Source: Actinomycetota bacterium
GTDB lineage: Bacteria > Actinomycetota > Humimicrobiia > Humimicrobiales > Humimicrobiaceae
DNA length: 11,151 nt
Direction of reading: 5' to 3'
NCBI GenBank assembly: GCA_028696435.1
Contig: JAQVHC010000039.1
Location: 1 to 11,151 of the forward strand
Numbering within the stretch: position 1 is the first letter of the stretch; the number at the start of each line of letters is the position of its first letter. The position numbers and the translations under genes are program-made. This document shows positions 7,924 through 11,151 of this stretch, piece by piece. The notes under the pieces were generated by a model that searched no databases, had not been told where the DNA came from, and saw nothing but the letters and a program-made list of their open reading frames with translations.

Positions 7924-8340
7924 TTACTCCCCTATTATTTTTATCAGTACCCTCTTTCTTCTTTTTCCGTCAAATTCGCCATAAAATATCTGTTCCCATG
8001 GTCCCAGATCAAGTTTACCGTCGGTTACTGCTACAACCACCTCTCTTCCCATTATTGTGCGCTTCAGGTGTGCATCAGCATTATCTTCAAATCCATTATG
8101 CATATACTGGCTATAAGGTTTTTCTGGTGCAAGCTTCTCGAGCCATTTTTCAAAGTCGTGGAGCAGGCCACTTTCATCATCATTTATAAAAACACTCGCG
8201 GTAATATGCATAGCATTACAGAGAAGCAAGCCTTCTTTAATCCCACTCTCATACAGACTATTTTCAATTTCTCCTGTGATGTTAATAAACTCTCTTCTAT
8301 TTGTAGTTTGAAACCATAATTCTTTTCTATAGCTTTTCAT
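7924..8340 (-). CDS. yjbQ: YjbQ/UPF0047 family protein (possible secondary thiamine phosphate synthase)
   Basis: A 138-residue single-domain protein, the full length for this family. Conserved features are visible: NAMHITASVFIN around 43-54 with the metal-type His, DAHLKR in the middle, and GPWEQIFYGEFDGKRRKR near the C-terminus (the usual G.WQ.I.F.EFDG.R.R pattern). Family members are small trimeric proteins with a His-rich metal site. E. coli YjbQ has been reported to have weak thiamine phosphate synthase activity, so the physiological role remains uncertain. The ATG at 8340 is preceded by AGGGGG 5 nt upstream, placed in the 20-bp gap after the PH-domain gene, which suggests co-transcription. 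It is followed by ychF. Confidence 0.9.
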   Translation of the reverse strand: MKSYRKELWFQTTNRREFINITGEIENSLYESGIKEGLLLCNAMHITASVFINDDESGLLHDFEKWLEKLAPEKPYSQYMHNGFEDNADAHLKRTIMGREVVVAVTDGKLDLGPWEQIFYGEFDGKRRKRVLIKIIGE

Positions 8341-8360
8341 ATATACCCCCTGAATATTCT

Positions 8361-8981
8361 TTAATTTTCCTCTCTTTTTCCCAGTAGCACTTTTATTTCT
8401 TTTAGTTCATTTAAAATATCTTCAAAAACCTGCGACCCTGCATGTGAGCTATCCTTTGTGCTGACGCTCTCAGCCAGTTTTATTTTTTCTTCACCTGTAC
8501 TGCCTAAAGGATAGGTTGCATCTTTTACTTTCTTTATTATTATATCTCTTATTTTTTCTATATCCCTTACACCATTCATTCTCAGTTCCGCTTTTTGACC
8601 CTGCTGGCCTCCAGCACCGGCTGTCTGTACATGAATTGTTCCTATATTGAAGTATCTCTGCATCGGACCCTGCGTAACATCGACATTTGTTATCTTTGAA
8701 TACGGGACTGTTACATGTTTTTTCCATACAGCTCCACCTTTCATTTTCACTCCCTCATCATCAATACAATATTCAATGGCATTAAAGGCAGCATTAATCC
8801 ATATAAGCACAGGAATTAAAATTAAAATGTAGACAAAAATAGAGGTGAGAGCAATCCATGATTCAATTCCAATGAAAAATAATGGTGTAAGAAGAAGTAC
8901 TCCAGCTACAACCCATACTGTCCATGTTATGAGCCACAGGGTTTTTAACTCCTTTTCAGGCTTAAATTTAATTACATCCAT
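8361..8981 (-). CDS. Bacterial PH domain (bPH2/YdbS-like) membrane protein
   Basis: A 206-residue membrane protein. Two adjacent hydrophobic segments (about 14-36 and 41-64) form a hairpin with both ends in the cytoplasm. They are followed by a bacterial PH-like domain (about 65-152) with the typical IEYCIDDEGVKMKGG entry, VPYSKITNVDVTQGPMQRYF and GTIHVQTAGAGG. A charged tail (155-206) ends in a short predicted helix, EDILNELKEIKVLLG. This matches the DUF304/bPH_2 proteins exemplified by YdbS; their molecular role is not settled. The ATG at 8981 has AAAGGAA 6 nt upstream. That site lies in one arm of a 9-bp inverted repeat (8986-9028) which could hide it. First gene of the run with yjbQ and ychF. 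Confidence 0.88.
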   Translation of the reverse strand: MDVIKFKPEKELKTLWLITWTVWVVAGVLLLTPLFFIGIESWIALTSIFVYILILIPVLIWINAAFNAIEYCIDDEGVKMKGGAVWKKHVTVPYSKITNVDVTQGPMQRYFNIGTIHVQTAGAGGQQGQKAELRMNGVRDIEKIRDIIIKKVKDATYPLGSTGEEKIKLAESVSTKDSSHAGSQVFEDILNELKEIKVLLGKREEN

Positions 8982-8985
8982 TTTT

Positions 8986-9028
8986 AATTCCTTTCTTCTT
9001 TTATAGAATGACTTTTCTTAAAGGAATT
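8986..9028 (-). promoter_or_regulatory. Inverted repeat covering the Shine-Dalgarno of the PH-domain gene
   Basis: AATTCCTTT (8986-8994) and AAAGGAATT (9020-9028) are perfect 9-bp complements separated by 25 nt. In the minus-strand transcript the downstream arm is the ribosome binding site of the gene starting at 8981. If the transcript begins upstream of 9028, the stem would mask the site. A TATAAA inside the loop could instead start a transcript lacking the upstream arm. The rest of the 174-bp gap (8982-9155) holds a GC-richer stretch with short inverted repeats and no gene. Confidence 0.35.
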
Positions 9029-9155
9029 TATTAAATAAAAAAAATAATTAAAACAAAATTTCGCATGGCGTTTCCGATATATGAGATATTTCTACCATAG
9101 CGAAGCATATATGTAAATATTGAAAAGCCCAGGTGACCGCAGGCAACACAGCGAA

Positions 9156-9440
9156 TTACTCTGTGCTATATGAAGTCCTGACCTTTATTGCTCTAGAACA
9201 AATTAATCCAATAATACTATTCATCAATAGTGGCAAATGTAGTACTCCCATCCACCAGAACTCCGTATTTAACACAAACCATGTGAGCATATTCATTATT
9301 CCAAAATAGAGACCAACAAATGCTGTAACTCTCAGCGTCACTCTATTTACATCGGGATAATAAAGAAGTAACACTGATAAAGCAACAGGAGTAATCATGC
9401 AATAGGTTAATCCAGCCTTAATAATTTTAATATTCTTCAC
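9156..9440 (-). CDS. Small multi-pass membrane protein overlapping rubrerythrin
   Basis: A predicted 94-residue hydrophobic protein with three likely membrane segments: AGLTYCMITPVALSVLLLYY, then VTAFVGLYFGIMNMLTWFVL, then LHLPLLMNSIIGLIC. It ends in a short polar tail. I do not recognise a family. The GTG at 9440 is chosen because it overlaps the rubrerythrin stop by only 14 bp and starts just before the first membrane segment, which fits translational coupling. The reading frame is open to 9527, but that start would put about 100 bp inside rubrerythrin, and the added residues look like an out-of-frame translation. No strong Shine-Dalgarno precedes GTG, so the start is uncertain; an ATG about 20 codons later would cut into the first segment. 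Likely co-expressed with rubrerythrin. Confidence 0.6.
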   Translation of the reverse strand: MKNIKIIKAGLTYCMITPVALSVLLLYYPDVNRVTLRVTAFVGLYFGIMNMLTWFVLNTEFWWMGVLHLPLLMNSIIGLICSRAIKVRTSYSTE

Positions 9441-10011
9441 ATTTAATCTGATAAAAACTTCTTGCGTGATCGCATGAAGGGCATCTTTCAGGGGGTTCTG
9501 TTCCAAAATGAACATACCCGCATTCACGGCAGACCCACCAGACCTCTTTTTCTTTTTTAAATACCGTTCCTGCTTCGACTTCTTTTAGAAGCTTTTTATA
9601 CCTCTCCTCGTGATGTTCTTCGGCTCTGGCAATTGCCCTTAATCTTTTAGCAATTTCTAAAAATCCTTCTTTCTCAGCAACATCAGCAAATTCCGGATAC
9701 ATCTCTGTGTGTTCATAATTTTCACCAGCAATAGCTGCTTTTAAATTTTCAGATGTAGTGCCGAGTATTGTTGGAGCCCCGGCTTCAACCTTTATCTCAT
9801 TAAGATTTTCATTACTTTTTTGCTTTAACTCATTAATTAGCTTAAACAGCCAGCTGGCATGTTCCTTTTCATTTTCTGCTGTAATAAGAAAAATTTCTGC
9901 TATCTGTTCAAAGCCTTCTTTTCTGGCAATCTTAGCATAAAAAGTATAGCGGTTCCTTGCCTGACTTTCTCCAATAAAAGCTTTTGTTAAATTTTCAATT
10001 GTGCTTTTCAT
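9427..10011 (-). CDS. rbr: Rubrerythrin
   Basis: A 194-residue non-haem diiron protein that reduces hydrogen peroxide to water in the cytoplasm of anaerobes, fed by rubredoxin or related donors. The ferritin-like four-helix bundle (1-145) has the expected diiron carboxylates and histidines: E15 in GESQARNRY, the E48..H51 motif of ENEKEH, GENYEHTEMYPEF, and ARAEEHHEERY. The C-terminal rubredoxin-like iron site uses C161, C164, C177 and C180 (CRECGYVHFG...CPSC). Domain order and length are those of classical rubrerythrin. The ATG at 10011 has a strong GGAGGT 7 nt upstream. The upstream region has a perfect 16-bp palindrome at 10027-10042, possibly an operator. The last 14 bp overlap the next gene. 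Confidence 0.97.
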   Translation of the reverse strand: MKSTIENLTKAFIGESQARNRYTFYAKIARKEGFEQIAEIFLITAENEKEHASWLFKLINELKQKSNENLNEIKVEAGAPTILGTTSENLKAAIAGENYEHTEMYPEFADVAEKEGFLEIAKRLRAIARAEEHHEERYKKLLKEVEAGTVFKKEKEVWWVCRECGYVHFGTEPPERCPSCDHARSFYQIKCEEY

Positions 10012-10026
10012 AGTTTTTACCTCCAG

Positions 10027-10042
10027 ATATTTATATAAATAT
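10027..10042. promoter_or_regulatory. 16-bp perfect palindrome before rubrerythrin (possible operator)
   Basis: ATATTTATATAAATAT is its own reverse complement and ends just before the rubrerythrin Shine-Dalgarno. Peroxide-response genes in many bacteria have AT-rich palindromic PerR/Fur-type boxes at such positions. This one does not match the PerR consensus closely, and AT-rich palindromes arise by chance in such DNA. Confidence 0.3.
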
Positions 10043-10066
10043 TAACGTTTATTAAGTTATGTGGTA

Positions 10067-10096
10067 AATATATCATGTGTGATGCAACCAATTCAA
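10067..10096 (-). promoter_or_regulatory. Possible rubrerythrin promoter
   Basis: On the minus strand TTGAAT (10091-10096) and TATATT (10067-10072) are separated by 18 bp. The -35 starts three bases after the tRNA-Ala CCA, so rubrerythrin would not depend on read-through from the tRNA. The match is moderate. Confidence 0.35.
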
Positions 10097-10098
10097 TC

Positions 10099-10173
10099 TG
10101 GTGGAGATGAGCGGAGTTGAACCGCCGACCTCTTGTCTGCCAGACAAGCGTTCTCCCACTGAACTACATCCCC
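10099..10173 (-). tRNA. tRNA-Ala (anticodon GGC), CCA encoded
   Basis: On the minus strand the acceptor GGGGATG pairs with CATCTCC, including G3-U70, the main alanine identity pair. Discriminator A and encoded CCA (10099-10101) follow. The anticodon arm CTTGT-CTGGCAG-ACAAG gives anticodon GGC, which reads GCC and GCU codons. The T-loop is TTCAACT on a five-pair stem, and the D-arm is normal. Upstream, a TATAAT at 10195-10200 on the same strand could be its -10 element, though no good -35 is visible. Confidence 0.97.
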
Positions 10174-10275
10174 ACTTATATTTTTAATATGCACATTATA
10201 TTACCATTAAAGCCGCTATAAATTAAGAGTCCTTTTTTATAAGGTTAACTTACTAAAGCACAGAATAAATACATC

Positions 10276-10381
10276 TGTGGCATGTTTTCAGAAGTACGAC
10301 TTCATAACATCAACCACAACACACACATAACAACATATCAATCATAATTGACGGATTTTATGGTGGGCGAAGGGGGACTTG
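10276..10381. repeat. Direct repeat copy A: tRNA-Leu 3' end plus downstream flank (partner at 10470-10547)
   Basis: This segment duplicates 10470-10547. The left ends share 15 identical bases, tgtggcatgttttca (10276-10290 and 10470-10484). The right ends share 29 identical bases (10353-10381 and 10519-10547), or 37 of 39 if extended to 10343 and 10509. The shared right end is the last 18 bases of tRNA-Leu, CCA, and its 3' flank. Copy A carries about 28 extra bases (around 10315-10342, CA-rich) in the middle. It has no D-arm or anticodon arm, so it is not a tRNA gene. The gene-free stretch 10174-10526 consists of this copy, the block at 10374-10455, and AT-rich DNA. Confidence 0.75.
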
Positions 10382-10455
10382 GTCTTTCGTCTCGCTTTGC
10401 TCGCTGCAGAGCCGCGGACTCCCTCGTTTACACTCAGTCCATCCTTTCAAGTCCC
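10374..10455. repeat. GC-rich hairpin-forming block between the two tRNA-Leu 3' ends
   Basis: The 74 bases 10382-10455 contain 42 G or C (57%), far above the surrounding DNA. The block is bounded by perfect 8-bp inverted repeats GGGACTTG (10374-10381) and CAAGTCCC (10448-10455). Inside, GGACT...AGTCC and GCTC...GAGC can form smaller stems. The left arm is part of the copied tRNA T-arm. It has no ORF. It could be a short mobile palindromic element, a structured RNA, or debris of tRNA-targeted recombination. Confidence 0.55.
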
Positions 10456-10484
10456 TGAAAACATGCACTTGTGGCATGTTTTCA
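10456..10484. repeat. Perfect 11-bp hairpin next to the block
   Basis: TGAAAACATGC (10456-10466) and GCATGTTTTCA (10474-10484) are perfect complements around the 7-nt loop ACTTGTG. It lies about 45 bases downstream of the tRNA-Leu CCA on the transcribed strand. Only the right arm occurs in copy A (10276-10290). It has no U-run, so it is a poor intrinsic terminator candidate. Confidence 0.6.
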
Positions 10485-10526
10485 AAAGTATAGCTTTGAA
10501 ATGTTAACCATAATTAATGGATTTTA

Positions 10527-10613
10527 TGGTGGGCGAAGGGGGACTTGAACCCCCATGTCCTCGCGAACACCAGGTCCTGAACCTGGCGCGTCTACCGATT
10601 CCGCCATTCGCCC
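10527..10613 (-). tRNA. tRNA-Leu (anticodon CAG), CCA encoded
   Basis: On the minus strand the acceptor GGGCGAA pairs with TTCGCCC. Discriminator A (typical of leucine) and encoded CCA (10527-10529) follow. The anticodon arm CCAGG-TTCAGGA-CCTGG gives CAG, reading CUG. The long variable arm (TGTTCGCGAGGACA) is the class II pattern. The T-arm is GGGGG-TTCAAGT-CCCCC. Its last 18 bases plus CCA are copied at 10361-10381. Confidence 0.97.
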
Positions 10614-10658
10614 TGGATAATAACACTATGCCGGGTTTTTTATCTTCTGTGAGCTTTT

Positions 10659-10686
10659 ATTTTAACTTTTTTATTTTTAAATTCAA
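10659..10686 (-). promoter_or_regulatory. Possible tRNA-Leu promoter
   Basis: On the minus strand TTGAAT (10681-10686) and TAAAAT (10659-10664) are spaced by 16 bp. This would start transcription about 40 nt before the mature tRNA. The match is moderate, and AT-rich DNA gives such hits often. Confidence 0.35.
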
Positions 10687-10697
10687 GAATATTATAA

Positions 10698-10839
10698 GTT
10701 ACTGTAGTAGCACAACCCTGGTATAAAATGGGAACCATAGCACTTTGGTATGCTAATTCATCTTATCGAAAAGAAAGAATTACCTGAAAGAAAAGTTATT
10801 ATTGAGCCAGAGTTAATACTTAGAGAATCCTGCCCATAA
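10698..10839 (+). pseudogene. C-terminal remnant of a LacI/PurR-family regulator, frameshifted
   Basis: Two plus-strand frames join into one recognisable LacI-family C-terminus. The segment from 10698 reads VTVVAQPWYKMGTIAL, like the usual LTTV.QP.Y.MG..A. After a one-base insertion near 10749 the frame from 10750 reads MLIHLIEKKELPERK then VIIEPELILRESCP and stops at 10837-10839, like the usual LLLELI.G...P.R and LI.RESC tail. Immediately upstream is an in-frame TAA, then AT-rich DNA and tRNA-Leu on the other strand, so the DNA-binding and sugar-binding domains are gone. It lies tail-to-tail with the degV-type gene, 32 bp apart. This looks like the dead 3' end of a gene removed by a rearrangement near tRNA-Leu. 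Similarity is from memory of family sequences, not from a search. Confidence 0.75.
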
Positions 10840-10871
10840 AAATTAGTCTTTCATATAACAGATATCAGGAT

Positions 10872-11151
10872 TCAGGTTAAATCAATCTTAGGGCATATAC
10901 CCACTCCCCAGATTCCGGGACCGGTGTGAGCACTCATGATTGTGGTTATTTCAGTTAAAACAAGCTCACTAATTTTAATATCTTTATCTTTCCTGATCAT
11001 ATTTTCGAGTTCTAAAGCTATCTCATTATCCGCACCATAAAAAATACCTATTAAATTTCCATAAACAGAGGAAGCTGCTTTTTTTGTCTGCCTGTATAGT
11101 TCAACTATGGCATTCTCTTCACTTTTAGCAAATTTCTTTAACTGAACTTTT
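10872..11151 (-). CDS. DegV family (EDD fold, fatty-acid-binding) protein, C-terminal part
   Basis: The window edge cuts this gene; 92 residues and the stop (TGA at 10872-10874) are visible. The segment has SVYGNLIGIFYGADNEIA followed by a helix and ends in SAHTGPGIWGVGICP. The last motif (S.H.GPG..GVG.) is the classic C-terminal signature of DegV proteins, whose pocket binds a fatty acid; in many bacteria such FakB-type proteins present fatty acids to a FakA kinase. No FakA is visible here, so the partner is unknown. The stretch 10840-10871 after it holds no gene. Confidence 0.9.
   Translation of the reverse strand, partial: KVQLKKFAKSEENAIVELYRQTKKAASSVYGNLIGIFYGADNEIALELENMIRKDKDIKISELVLTEITTIMSAHTGPGIWGVGICPKIDLT

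Noticed and set aside
7750..8319. Plus-strand 189-codon frame across ychF and yjbQ
   Set aside because: It is antisense to two well-supported genes and has the Ile/Tyr/Phe-rich composition of AT-rich shadow frames.
9441..9527. Longer start for the small membrane protein
   Set aside because: The extra residues lie wholly inside rubrerythrin in another frame, have no ribosome binding site seen, and do not extend a domain.
10361..10381. Second tRNA-Leu gene
   Set aside because: Only the T-arm/acceptor 3' part is present; there is no anticodon arm, D-arm or matching 5' acceptor strand.
10517..10726. Plus-strand reading frame containing GGLEPPCPREHQVLN
   Set aside because: It is the antisense translation of the tRNA-Leu gene, a well-known spurious protein in databases.
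10825..10873. Bidirectional terminator from GAATCCTG (10825-10832) and CAGGATTC (10866-10873)
   Set aside because: The 8-bp stem has a 33-nt loop and no U-run on either strand.

Overview
The window reads as a slice of a low-GC bacterial chromosome (roughly one third G+C by eye). It is dense in short operons, has three tRNA genes, and uses Shine-Dalgarno signals close to GGAGG. The bacterial seryl-tRNA synthetase, the universal GTPase YchF/EngD, a DegV-type protein and sigma70-like promoters place it in Bacteria. A rubrerythrin suggests an anaerobe or microaerophile. A phenylalanine-biosynthesis gene beside serS recalls the pheA...serS neighbourhood of actinobacteria, so an uncultured low-GC actinobacterial-type lineage is possible. 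That placement is an inference with low certainty.

Layout. At 64-2054 (+) a well-formed promoter drives a cytoplasmic PAS-PAS-GGDEF-HD-GYP protein. Almost everything else is on the minus strand. From 4373 down to 2078 run pheA (prephenate dehydratase), serS and tRNA-Ser(UGA), so the synthetase sits directly before one of its own substrate tRNAs. From 6667 down to 4528 a strong promoter precedes a membrane-anchored protein with a CARDB-like C-terminal domain, followed by a membrane-anchored M23 (LytM-type) peptidase with a coiled coil. From 8981 down to 6696 run a bacterial PH-domain membrane protein, a YjbQ/UPF0047 protein and ychF. From about 10173 down to 9156 run tRNA-Ala(GGC), rubrerythrin and a small overlapping membrane protein. 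The right end holds tRNA-Leu(CAG), a duplicated tRNA 3' end with structured repeats, a wrecked LacI-family regulator on the plus strand and the C-terminal part of a DegV protein.

The genes are mostly housekeeping (translation, aromatic amino acid synthesis, cell wall remodelling, oxidative stress, c-di-GMP signalling). I see no obvious new multi-gene system. The unusual points are: ychF has no ATG/GTG/TTG start and appears to begin at ATT behind a perfect Shine-Dalgarno; the HD-GYP domain has lost most of its metal ligands while its GGDEF domain is intact; a 29-bp exact copy of the tRNA-Leu 3' end and flank lies next to a 57% GC hairpin-forming block; and a frameshifted LacI remnant marks a rearrangement beside tRNA-Leu. 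I saw no CRISPR array, insertion sequence, T-box, riboswitch or convincing intrinsic terminator.
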